Made by a program: the position numbers and the translations under genes. Below, piece by piece: positions 18,265 to 26,443 of a stretch of 64,000 bases of DNA. Each line of letters opens with the position of its first letter. Position 1 is the first letter of the stretch. The notes below the pieces were generated by a model. The model searched no databases, was not told where the DNA came from, and was given only the letters and a program-made list of their open reading frames with translations. Source of the stretch: Lentzea terrae (lineage in GTDB: Bacteria; Actinomycetota; Actinomycetes; Mycobacteriales; Pseudonocardiaceae); contig NZ_QFWW01000021.1 of NCBI RefSeq assembly GCF_003265345.1, forward strand, positions 58,005-122,004. Reading direction: 5' to 3'.

Positions 18265-18910
18265 CGAACGTCGCTGCCTGGCGTGGGCGATCAAGGACTC
18301 CTTGATCGCCTACGTCCAGGGCACTGCGGACGGTCAAGTCTGGGTCAGCTCGAACGTCGAGGTCAACGCAGACGGCGAGTTTCTGTTTCCGTTCGACGAC
18401 GACGTCTCCGGCCCAGGCGGAACCAGCCCGGCGGCCTTTGCCGGCGAGGTGGCCCTCACTGCCCACGGAGGGTTCCTTCAGCTGCTGTTCGCCGACCCGC
18501 GCATCGAGGCGGACGGCACGCTGACCATCCGCATTGCCGCGGTCGACGCCCACCGGAGCGACGGCCCCGGCGACGCGCTCGTCGAGACTGCGGAACCAGG
18601 TGCCCCGGAGACCCGCCTCCGGCTCGCAAGCGTCGGTCCGGAGGCGGCTCCACCCAGCCCGACCAGCGCCGACCACAACGCCCACAGGCCTGACGGCTCG
18701 CTGCGCTGCGTGCTGACCACCGAAGGAGCCGACTACTTCCAAGGCATGTACCCCGAAGGGCTGGAGCTCGCCCCGATCGCTCTCAACCTGCCGACCACCG
18801 CCGGCTCGACGGTGCGGACACAGCACCGAATCGCTCTGCCCCCTCACCCGGAGGCCCACTCTCATGACCATCCACCTCAGCCCCGAAGCTGTGGACGACG
18901 CCCACGCTGA
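18218..18910 (+). CDS. HtaA-domain protein without signal peptide
   Basis: A 230-residue protein whose core (LAWAIKDSLIAYVQG, GEFLFPFD, FAGEVALTAHGGFLQLLFAD then PRIEADGTLTI) matches the HtaA pattern known from corynebacterial cell-surface heme uptake. Unlike HtaA it has neither signal peptide nor membrane anchor. The start is uncertain: GTG at 18218 or 18227, inside the end of the hydrolase gene. The C-terminal 15 codons overlap the reductase start. It may be an intracellular ligand or heme binder serving the P450 system (inference). Confidence 0.6.
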   Translation: MVSVSTAPKAPSPSADERRCLAWAIKDSLIAYVQGTADGQVWVSSNVEVNADGEFLFPFDDDVSGPGGTSPAAFAGEVALTAHGGFLQLLFADPRIEADGTLTIRIAAVDAHRSDGPGDALVETAEPGAPETRLRLASVGPEAAPPSPTSADHNAHRPDGSLRCVLTTEGADYFQGMYPEGLELAPIALNLPTTAGSTVRTQHRIALPPHPEAHSHDHPPQPRSCGRRPR

Positions 18911-20288
18911 GGGCGTCCTCATCGTCGGCGCCTGCCAGGCCGGCGTGCAGCTCGCTGCATCACTTCGCGATCTGGGCTGGTCGAAGCCCATCACGCTGGT
19001 TGGCGCCGAGCCGCACCTGCCCTATCAGCGGCCGCCGCTGTCGAAGAAGGCGCTACACGACGGCATCGTCCCCGCTGACCTCGCGCTGCGGTCCGAGGCG
19101 TTCTTCGCAGAGAAGAGCATCGAGCTCGTCCTCGGGGAGAAGGTCGCCACTGTCACCGTCACGGCCGATGGCCACCGGTTCGCGAGCACCGAAACGGGAC
19201 GCCGGCTGCCTTTCGCCCGCCTCGCGCTGACCACGGGAGCCCGGCCCCGCCGACTTGACCTCCCCGGCGCCGCTCTGGCCGGCATCCACTACCTGCGTGA
19301 CAGCGCCGACGCCGACCGCCTGCGCCAGGCTCTGGTATCCACGCCGCGCACCGTGGTCATCGGCGGCGGCTTCATCGGCCTCGAGGTGGCAGCGACGGCT
19401 CGACGACTCGGCTGCGAGGTCAGCGTCGTCCTCGCCGACGACCGAATCATGTCCCGCGCGGTCAGCCCCTTTGTCAGCAGCCGTTTCCACGCCCTGCACC
19501 AGAGTCACGGCATCGACATCAGCACCCAGGCCATGCCGGTCGCGTTCCTCGACGACGGAACCGGACGCGTGGGCGGTGTCCAGCTCGCCGACGGACGCGT
19601 CCTTCCGGCACAGGTGGTCGTCGTCGGAGTCGGCGCGCAGCCCCGCACGGAGCTGGCTGAGCAGCTCGGCCTCGACGTCCGCGGTGGCATCGTCGTCGAC
19701 GGCCACGCTCTGACCTCCGACGGCGTCACCGTCGCTGCCGGCGACTGCACCGTGTGGCCCGCCGACGGCACCGGTCACGGTGCCACGCGGTTCGAGTCCG
19801 TCAACGCCGCCACCGAGCAAGCCAAGGTCGCCGCCGCCACCATCGTCGGAAGGCCGCAGCCCTGGACCAGCGCGCCCTGGTTCTGGTCCGACCAGTTCGA
19901 CTTCAAGCTGCAAGTGGCCGGCATCGTGCCGGCAACGGCCACGACTCTGCTGCGTCGCGAGACTGCATCGACGGCGGCCACCGTCCTCCACTACGAGACC
20001 GACCGGCTGGTCGCCGTTGAGTGCATCAACCGCCCCGCCGACTTTCTAGCGGCCAAGTCCGCCATCGCGGCCGGCCGCACGATCGACCCCACTCGTGCTC
20101 ACGACCCGAGCATCCCGTTGAAGTCCCTCATCGCCGACTTCACCAACGCCTCGGTTGCCGCGACCAGAGCCCGGAGCGCTCCCGACAGCACCCCGGGTGG
20201 CGGCTCCGACATCCCCGTGAACCCAACTGTGGAGGGCACAGCCGAGGTCGAGGACCCCGACGCCGTGTCCGAGGAGGCCGTGGCGTGA
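18864..20288 (+). CDS. FAD-dependent ferredoxin reductase
   Basis: A 474-residue relative of putidaredoxin reductase. The first dinucleotide motif is VLIVGACQAGVQ (18-29, with Cys in place of the usual Gly/Ser), the second is VVIGGGFIGLEVAATA, then VTVAAGDCTVW, and the C-terminal domain has PWFWSDQFDFKLQVAG. The last 60 residues are a low-complexity acidic tail absent from the cluster-1 reductase. It should reduce the 2Fe-2S ferredoxin of this operon. Its stop overlaps the next GTG by four bases. Confidence 0.88.
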   Translation: MTIHLSPEAVDDAHAEGVLIVGACQAGVQLAASLRDLGWSKPITLVGAEPHLPYQRPPLSKKALHDGIVPADLALRSEAFFAEKSIELVLGEKVATVTVTADGHRFASTETGRRLPFARLALTTGARPRRLDLPGAALAGIHYLRDSADADRLRQALVSTPRTVVIGGGFIGLEVAATARRLGCEVSVVLADDRIMSRAVSPFVSSRFHALHQSHGIDISTQAMPVAFLDDGTGRVGGVQLADGRVLPAQVVVVGVGAQPRTELAEQLGLDVRGGIVVDGHALTSDGVTVAAGDCTVWPADGTGHGATRFESVNAATEQAKVAAATIVGRPQPWTSAPWFWSDQFDFKLQVAGIVPATATTLLRRETASTAATVLHYETDRLVAVECINRPADFLAAKSAIAAGRTIDPTRAHDPSIPLKSLIADFTNASVAATRARSAPDSTPGGGSDIPVNPTVEGTAEVEDPDAVSEEAVA

Positions 20289-21751
20289 CCACCCTGACCC
20301 CTGCTCCAACCTCAATGCTTCCGCGGTCGTCCAAGCTGTGGATCGGCGGCGAATGGCTCCCGGCCGCCACGGAGCAGACCTTCGAGGTGTGCGACCCGGC
20401 CACCGGTGCCCCCATCGCGGAATGTGCCAACGCCGACGGCCGGGATGCGACGGCTGCCCTGGACGCTGCCGCCGATGCGGCTGCGGCGTGGTCGCAGGTA
20501 CCGGCGCGGGCCCGCGCCGAGATCCTGCGCCGCGTCTACGACGAGATCGTCGCCCGCGCCGATGAGTTCGCTGCCGTGATCACCGCCGAGGCCGGCAAGC
20601 CGCTCAGCGAGTCCCGCAGTGAAGTCGCATACGGCGCGGAGTTCTTCCGCTGGTTCAGCGAGGAGGCCCCACGCATCGCCGGTCGGTACGGCCCGAACCC
20701 TGAAGGCACCGGCGAGGTCATCGTCAGTCACCGTCCGGTCGGCCCCTGCTATCTGGTGACGCCGTGGAACTTCCCGCTGGCGATGGCCGCCCGAAAGATC
20801 GCGCCCGCGCTGGCAGCCGGCTGCACGATGGTGGTCAAGCCTGCCGACCTGACGCCGCTCACGACCGTGCTCCTGTGCTCAGTGCTCGCGAACGCGGGCG
20901 TCCCCGCCGGGGTCGTCAACGTCGTCACCACCACCAACCCAGCCGCAGTCTCGGACGCGCTCATGTCCGACCCGCGTCTGCGCAAGGTCAGCTTCACCGG
21001 ATCCACCCCAGTCGGCAGGCAGCTCATCGCGCAGTCTGCCCAGCACGTCCTGCGCACCTCGATGGAGCTCGGCGGCAACGCCCCGTTCCTGGTGTTCGAG
21101 GACGCCGATCTCGACGCCGCCGTCGAAGGTGCGATGATCGCCAAGTTCCGCAACGTCGGCCAGGCATGTACCGCCGCGAACCGGTTCTTCGTGCACTCAT
21201 CGCTTGCCGAGCGGTTCACCACTCAGGTGGTTGCGGCTGTCGAGGCCCTCAAGGTCGGCGCCGGAACCGTGCCGGGTGTGTCCATCGGCCCGCTCATCAG
21301 CGACCGCGCCGTCGAGAACACCGAGAAGCTCCTGGCGGATGCGCGGACACGGGGGGCGCGCATCCGGGCAGGCGGGTCGCCGGTCGAGGGACCCGGCTCG
21401 TTCTTCGCGCCGACCGTCGTCGACAACGTCCCCGTCGACTCAGAGCTGATGCGCAACGAGATCTTCGGACCCGTGCTGGCCATCAGCACTTTCGACACCG
21501 AGGACGAGGCCGTGGCGGCCGCCAACAGCACCGAATACGGCTTGGTCGCCTACGCATACACCCGCGACATCAAACGAGCACACCGACTCATCAATCGCCT
21601 CGAGACCGGCATGCTCGGGATCAACACCGGCGTCGTCTCGAATGCGGCCGCACCGTTCGGCGGGCTCAAGAACTCCGGGCTGGGCCGCGAAGGCGGAGTG
21701 GAGGGCATCGCCGAGTACCTCTCGTCGACCTACACGCTGGTCTCGCGATGA
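20285..21751 (+). CDS. aldehyde dehydrogenase (succinate-semialdehyde type)
   Basis: A 488-residue NAD(P)-dependent aldehyde dehydrogenase. Glu261 (MELGGNAPF) and catalytic Cys295 (GQACTAANR) are present, with VTPWNFPLAM, FTGSTPVGR and NEIFGPVLA family motifs. It would oxidise an aldehyde formed after hydroxylation or C-C cleavage by the cluster. The GTG start overlaps the reductase stop, so expression is coupled. The closest look is the GabD-like subgroup, but the substrate is not predictable. Confidence 0.9.
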   Translation: MTTLTPAPTSMLPRSSKLWIGGEWLPAATEQTFEVCDPATGAPIAECANADGRDATAALDAAADAAAAWSQVPARARAEILRRVYDEIVARADEFAAVITAEAGKPLSESRSEVAYGAEFFRWFSEEAPRIAGRYGPNPEGTGEVIVSHRPVGPCYLVTPWNFPLAMAARKIAPALAAGCTMVVKPADLTPLTTVLLCSVLANAGVPAGVVNVVTTTNPAAVSDALMSDPRLRKVSFTGSTPVGRQLIAQSAQHVLRTSMELGGNAPFLVFEDADLDAAVEGAMIAKFRNVGQACTAANRFFVHSSLAERFTTQVVAAVEALKVGAGTVPGVSIGPLISDRAVENTEKLLADARTRGARIRAGGSPVEGPGSFFAPTVVDNVPVDSELMRNEIFGPVLAISTFDTEDEAVAAANSTEYGLVAYAYTRDIKRAHRLINRLETGMLGINTGVVSNAAAPFGGLKNSGLGREGGVEGIAEYLSSTYTLVSR

Positions 21752-22171
21752 CCCGCCTGCTGGAAACCGGCATCGAGCGTGCTCGCCGCATCCAAGCGTG
21801 CACACATCCACGGATGTCGCCCACACCACCGGTGGACACGTCCGTCCGACGTGGACGATCAAGGCGTCCCTTTTCGCCGCCCGTCTCGCGGCGAGCGACG
21901 CACAACCCGACGCGCGGAAGCCCGAACGAGACGCAGCAGCTTCCTCAAACAGAGGTCACCGGTCAACGAGGTGTGCCTCGACGACTTCTCTGTTCGCAGC
22001 TGTCGGCCTCAAGCGTCCGCGCCAATCGGGCCTCGACGGGCGCGCTCAGTGAGCGAGATGCGCAGAACACCGCCGCAGGAAGGGCCTGATGACGCGGCGG
22101 CGGTGCGCGACCCCTGAACATCCCGCCGACTCGAAGCGGCCAGCTACCCACCACGGAAAGCAGGACACAGC
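21752..22171. other. 420-bp gap before the second P450
   Basis: A frame opening with ATGA at 21748 (MTRLLETGIERARRI...) overlaps the dehydrogenase stop and runs to 22089, but after about 20 codons its composition is arginine- and serine-rich and resembles no protein I know. It may be a decayed gene or simply a leader. The P450 has a good ribosome-binding site (GGAAAGCAGGA) at 22155 and may have its own promoter here. No clear promoter or hairpin was found. Confidence 0.3.
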
Positions 22172-23476
22172 ATGACCACCGCCAGCGACACCGCCAAGAC
22201 CGCCACACAGGCGCCGACCGAGAACTGGGACCACAACGCCCCGGTTTCCCTCGCAGAAGTCACGGATCGCTTGAACCGCTACGCGTCGGAGACGCCGATC
22301 GTGTGGAACACCGCATACGGCGGCTTCTGGGTCATCGCCGGCTACGAGGAATGCAACACCGCCTACTCCGACTGGGAGACCTTCTCCTCCCTTCACGACG
22401 GCGTCGAGGGCGACCCGTTCGCGAAGCGCGACGTCGGCCTGTACCCGGAGGACCGGACGCCCCGCACCGGACTCTCGATCCCGGAGCAGCCGTCACGCTT
22501 CGTGCCTACCGAGTGCGACGGCCCGATGCACTCGCAGATCCGGCGCCTGGAGGCACCCTTCTTCACCCCGAAGGCCACCCGCTCCCACGAGGACTTCATC
22601 CGCAAGCACACCGTCGAGGCCATCGAGTCGGTCCAGGCCACCGGCCGGATCGACTTCGCCGCCAACATCGCGCACGTCATCCCGGTGAAGATGGCATCGG
22701 AGCTGATCGGCAAGGGCACGCCGGACTGGAGGACGCTCTCCGACACGGTGAACCAGATGCTGCTTCACCCGGCGTCGTCGCCTGAGTTCCCCATGGACCT
22801 GTTCCGATCCATGCAGGGTCAGATCCTCGAGCTCGTCACCAAGCGCAAAGACGACCCCCAGGACGACGTTGCGAGTGCCTTGATGAAGGGCACCATCTTC
22901 GACGACCCGGTCCAACCCGTTGAGGCCCAGACCATCCTCAACGGTCTGACGTTCGGGTCCACCGACACCACCGCGACGACCTTCCTGCACGCGGTCCAGT
23001 GGCTCAGCGCCCATCCCGAGGAGCGGGAGAATCTGCGCCGCAACCCCGACCTGATCCCGGCCGCGATCGAGGAGTTCCTTCGCCTGTTCACCCCGGGCCT
23101 CGGGATCGCACGCACCGTCGCGCGAGACACCGACTTCTTCGGCTACGAGTTCAAGGAAGGTCAGCGCGTCCTGCTGCTCAACTCGGCTGCCAACCGCGAC
23201 CCGCGCAAGTTCGAGGACCCTCTCACGGCGAAGTTCGACCGCGACAACATCCGAGACCACATCGCCTTCGGTTCCGGACCGCACCGTTGCCTCGGCGCAC
23301 CCATTGCGCGCCTGGAGCTGAAGATCATCCTCGAAGAGCTCCTGGAGCGTCTTCCGGATTTCCAGGTCATCGAGGAGGAGGTCGTGGAATACCCCCGCAA
23401 GGGCGGCACCCTCGGCTTCGCCACGGTCCCGGCACGCTTCACCCCCGTCGGCAGCTCCGCCGCAGCCAGCGTCTGA
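22172..23476 (+). CDS. cytochrome P450 with unusual I-helix
   Basis: A 434-residue class I P450. The heme loop HIAFGSGPHRCLGAPIARLE puts the ligand at Cys373. The I-helix reads FGSTDTTATT, so Ser263 replaces the usual glycine of (A/G)Gx(D/E)TT while Asp265 and Thr266 are kept. The N-terminus is long. It is the terminal gene of the 16.5-23.5 kb set, with its own ferredoxin and reductase, and resembles P450s of monoterpene or other hydrophobic-compound catabolism in general layout. A perfect hairpin follows 14 bp after the stop. Confidence 0.9.
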   Translation: MTTASDTAKTATQAPTENWDHNAPVSLAEVTDRLNRYASETPIVWNTAYGGFWVIAGYEECNTAYSDWETFSSLHDGVEGDPFAKRDVGLYPEDRTPRTGLSIPEQPSRFVPTECDGPMHSQIRRLEAPFFTPKATRSHEDFIRKHTVEAIESVQATGRIDFAANIAHVIPVKMASELIGKGTPDWRTLSDTVNQMLLHPASSPEFPMDLFRSMQGQILELVTKRKDDPQDDVASALMKGTIFDDPVQPVEAQTILNGLTFGSTDTTATTFLHAVQWLSAHPEERENLRRNPDLIPAAIEEFLRLFTPGLGIARTVARDTDFFGYEFKEGQRVLLLNSAANRDPRKFEDPLTAKFDRDNIRDHIAFGSGPHRCLGAPIARLELKIILEELLERLPDFQVIEEEVVEYPRKGGTLGFATVPARFTPVGSSAAASV

Positions 23477-23489
23477 CCCCTCGGTACAA

Positions 23490-23528
23490 CCGCTGGCACC
23501 GCGCATGCACCAAGCGCGGTGCCAGCGG
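23490..23528 (+). terminator. perfect 15-bp hairpin after the P450 operon
   Basis: CCGCTGGCACCGCGC (23490-23504) and GCGCGGTGCCAGCGG (23514-23528) pair without mismatch around a nine-base loop. It begins 14 bp after the P450 stop. It is a strong intrinsic-type terminator lacking a U-tract, which is normal in high-GC actinobacteria. Confidence 0.8.
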
Positions 23529-23659
23529 CACCCACCACCGCGGGAACTTCCAGGACGCGCACGAACGAACGCCGTTCAACCAGCCGAGGAGCGGGTACTG
23601 CGCAGTCTGCCGCTTGACGATGCGGAACCACCGGGCGCGGTCCAGCGGCACGCGCAGGG

Positions 23660-23790
23660 GAGACGATCGCGTTGTGGGCCTTGGTTGTCAGCTTGCGGAA
23701 CTCGGTGGCGGATCCGCGGAGGTGTTCGCGGCGTCCGTTGATCGCCTCGGTCGGTGCGGTGGGGGCTCCGGGGCGTTCGACATGGTGTCG
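23660..23790 (-). pseudogene. ISL3-like transposase fragment
   Basis: The reverse strand reads APTEAINGRREHLRGSATEF then RKLTTKAHNAIV. This resembles the C-terminal 'GPTEAINGRLEHLRGSALGF RNLT' signature of ISL3-family transposases. Only about 40 codons are recognisable, with no start or catalytic triad. It abuts the truncated AraC gene and probably marks the insertion that removed its 3' end. Confidence 0.5.
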
Positions 23791-23848
23791 GCGCGCAGGC
23801 GGCTGATGTCCTGAACCGGTGGCAGCACTGAAGTGGCGGTGCAGGGTC

Positions 23849-24442
23849 GCCGGCCTCGGCGGCGATCTGGTCGATGCTCACCGGTTCGGCGAAGCGGTCG
23901 CCGAGCCAGGTGATGACGGCGCGGATCCGGGTGCCAGCCGCTGCCGCGGTCTGGCGCAGCGCCGGTCCGAGCGGGCCGGTCAGCAGTCGGTAGAGGATCT
24001 CGCTTTCGACCCGCGGCGCGAGGACCCCGATGTCGTCGGGGGTGTCCAGCAGGCGCACCAGACGGGTCACGGCGTCGATCAGTTCAGCGGGCATGTCGGT
24101 CGTGACCCGCCAGGCCGGTTCGACGGCCGGGGGCGGCGCGGTCGGCCCGAGTTCCAGCAGCAGTTCGGTGAGGATCTGCTTGTCCAGGGCCAGGACCGCC
24201 GAGCGGTAAGGCACCTGCTCGAAGACCGCGGTGACCGGCAGTTGCACCGTGTTGAGCAGCATCCGGCCGGCGGGCACGCTCCAGCTCTGCGCGCTGGCGA
24301 CGGTGCGCTTGGCGCCGGCGGCGACGAAGCTCACCATCGGCTCGTACAGCAGACGGGTGGGCGGCAGCAGCTCGTCGGTCGCGACCAGCGACAGCCGGGG
24401 CACCGCGGCGGTGGTCTCGTCGGATCGAACGTCGGTCAGCAC
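23849..24442 (-). pseudogene. AraC-family regulator, truncated before its HTH
   Basis: About 198 residues of an AraC regulator with the AraC_N ligand-binding domain (LLYEPMVSFVAAGAKRTVAS, WSVPAGRMLLNTVQLPVTA) are intact. The DNA-binding part begins (WLGDRFAEPVSIDQIAAEAG) and then turns into unrelated sequence. Without the two HTH motifs it cannot regulate normally. It may once have controlled the SDR/hydrolase group to its right. Confidence 0.75.
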
Positions 24443-24589
24443 TGCCGCCGGTCGCGAACGAACGGTTCAGCGGAGTCGAACGACACGTCGACTTCGGTTG
24501 GACACTCCGCCGCCGTGTTCACCGCGGCGACACGGAGCATCGCGGCATCCGCCTGACTTGCGATGTCATCGCCGCGGCCATCCCTTCCC

Positions 24590-24634
24590 GGTCCGAGTGG
24601 TCGTGCCCGCCCGTGCGCTTCGACCACGCGGACC
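24590..24634 (-). terminator. hairpin downstream of the SDR gene
   Basis: GGTCCGAGTGGTCG (24590-24603) pairs with CGACCACGCGGACC (24621-24634) with a single mismatch, around a 17-base loop. It begins 12 bp beyond the SDR stop (reverse strand) and is a good terminator candidate for the AraC/hydrolase/SDR group. Confidence 0.6.
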
Positions 24635-24645
24635 ACAACGTGGAC

Positions 24646-25413
24646 TCAAAATCCGGAGAGCCGCTTCATCACTGCCCGGTGCACGCGACTCGGAGTGCGG
24701 TTGAGCACGCCGATGACGATGTGGTTCTTGCGGGTGTCGACTCTCCAATGGACGCGCGTCCGGTCGTCCACGGCGCGCAAGATGGTCTCGGCCACGTCGG
24801 ACGCTGTGAGGTTGATGCCGATCGAGTCGACGATGTCGCCTTCCGCGGCCGCCATCATCGGGGTGTCGACGAAGTTGGGCATGATGTCGCAGACGTGGAT
24901 GCCGTGGCGCTCCCACTCGATGTTCATCGCCTCGGTGAAGCCGCGGACGAAGAACTTGCTCGCCGAGTACGACGCTTCGCTCGGCACGCCGTACTCCGCC
25001 GCGCGCGAGCACATGTTCACGACCTTCGCTGCGCGACCTGCGGCCAGATACGGGAAGGCTGCGTAGGTGCAGTTGAGGACGCCTTGAACGTTGACCCGCA
25101 GCACCAGCTCGTGCTGCTCGAGCGTCAAGTCCTCGAACCTGTCGATGAAGGCGACACCGGCGTTGTTGAGCAGGACGTCGAACGCGCCGCCGTGGGCGCG
25201 GGCGAAGGCGGCGAGCACGTGGTTCACTTCGTCCTTGTCGGTGACGTCCATCCGCTTGTAGGCGTGCCTGTCGCCGAGTTCACCTTGCAGCGCCTTCAGG
25301 GCGGTTTCGTTGACATCGGTGGCACACACGATCCAGCCTTGGCGGGCGAAGCGCCGGGCGGCTTCCGCTCCGATTCCGGCGCCGGCGCCGGTGATGACGA
25401 TGGTGCGGGACAT
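24646..25413 (-). CDS. short-chain dehydrogenase/reductase
   Basis: A 255-residue SDR with cofactor motif TGAGAGIG at 8-15, NNAG at 83-86 and catalytic Ser136, Tyr149, Lys153 (YSASK). The tail RTRVHWRVDTRKNHIVIGVL is like that of SDRs acting on retinoid- or steroid-like substrates, but this is only a resemblance. It lies 40 bp after an alpha/beta-hydrolase on the same strand and probably shares its transcript. Confidence 0.85.
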   Translation of the reverse strand: MSRTIVITGAGAGIGAEAARRFARQGWIVCATDVNETALKALQGELGDRHAYKRMDVTDKDEVNHVLAAFARAHGGAFDVLLNNAGVAFIDRFEDLTLEQHELVLRVNVQGVLNCTYAAFPYLAAGRAAKVVNMCSRAAEYGVPSEASYSASKFFVRGFTEAMNIEWERHGIHVCDIMPNFVDTPMMAAAEGDIVDSIGINLTASDVAETILRAVDDRTRVHWRVDTRKNHIVIGVLNRTPSRVHRAVMKRLSGF

Positions 25414-25453
25414 GGTGCTTCCTCCGCGGCGGGTGGGTGTGGGTGTCGGGCGA

Positions 25454-26353
25454 TCAGACGAAAACGCCGTCGAGGAAGGCGGCTTGCTCGCCGACGAAGG
25501 TCTCGAACAGTTCCCCGGTGTAGGGCTCGAAGTGCCCGGTTTCGTGGATGGCCAGGGTGACGTTCGGGTTGCGGCGAGCAGCCTTGATCGCCGCGAGTGG
25601 CGGGGTGGTGCGGTCGCTGGAGCCGACTTGGACCAAGGCGGGAATCTCCAGCCGGCGCAACGCCTTCCTGGGTGAGTACAGACCGACCCGCAGCGCGAAC
25701 CGGGCGGCGACGCGCTGGTCGAACGACAGGCCCGGTGGCACCAGCGCCAGGTACCCCTGGGCCTCGGGCGCGGTCATGAGGGCGAGCGAACCAGGCGGTC
25801 CGGACGCAGGCACGTAGTGCGGAGACCTGTGCAGTAGCGCGCGGCCAGCGTCGAGCACGCCGTGCCCGGCCAGGCGGAGCGACTGCCGCGGTCCCAACGC
25901 GAGCGTGGAGGCGAGCCCGTCGACGTGGGGAACCTGCGCTATGACGGCCGCCGCCCGCAGCTTCGCCGCCACGGCGAGGACGTGGCCGCCGGACAGCGAC
26001 GACCCCCACAACGCGATCCGTCCGGAGTCGACCTCGGGCAGGCTCCGAGCGAAGCGAACCGCCGCCGCCCAGTCCTCGTGCTGGCGTCGGATGTCCAGCA
26101 GTTGCCGGGGCGTGCCTCCACTGGCACCGAAGTGGCGGTAGTCGAACACGATCACGTGGTAGCCGGCCATGGCGAAGCGCTCGGCGTAGGCGTCCAAGCG
26201 CATCTCCTTGACCCCGGCCAGACCGTGGGCAATGACGACGCACGGCGCGGGCTCGTCTCGGTCGGTGCGGTAGAGCCAGCCCGCGCAGCGCTCACCTCCC
26301 GATGTGAAGGTGATGTCCCGGCGTGCGGGTTTGCGGGCGTCGCTGGAGGTCAT
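25454..26353 (-). CDS. alpha/beta-hydrolase
   Basis: A 299-residue hydrolase of the dienelactone-hydrolase/S15-like type. Nucleophile Ser119 lies in LWGSSLSGG, the acid in VGSSDRTTPP, and the base in ETGHFEPYTG; HGLAGVKEMRL forms the oxyanion loop. The ATG at 26353 is preferred to the upstream GTG because GAGGAG lies seven bases before it. It sits between an AraC regulator (90 bp upstream) and an SDR (40 bp downstream). Confidence 0.8.
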   Translation of the reverse strand: MTSSDARKPARRDITFTSGGERCAGWLYRTDRDEPAPCVVIAHGLAGVKEMRLDAYAERFAMAGYHVIVFDYRHFGASGGTPRQLLDIRRQHEDWAAAVRFARSLPEVDSGRIALWGSSLSGGHVLAVAAKLRAAAVIAQVPHVDGLASTLALGPRQSLRLAGHGVLDAGRALLHRSPHYVPASGPPGSLALMTAPEAQGYLALVPPGLSFDQRVAARFALRVGLYSPRKALRRLEIPALVQVGSSDRTTPPLAAIKAARRNPNVTLAIHETGHFEPYTGELFETFVGEQAAFLDGVFV

Positions 26354-26443
26354 CGATTCGCTCCTCGGCACTGAGGCGGTACGCGAAAACGGTGCCAGGA
26401 ACAGGCCGCCCGTGTCTTGACTTGTTACGACATAAACTTGACT

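Noticed and set aside
24436..24636. A 66-codon reverse frame between the AraC pseudogene and the SDR
   Set aside because: No family resemblance; it overlaps the terminator hairpin and probably reflects base composition only.
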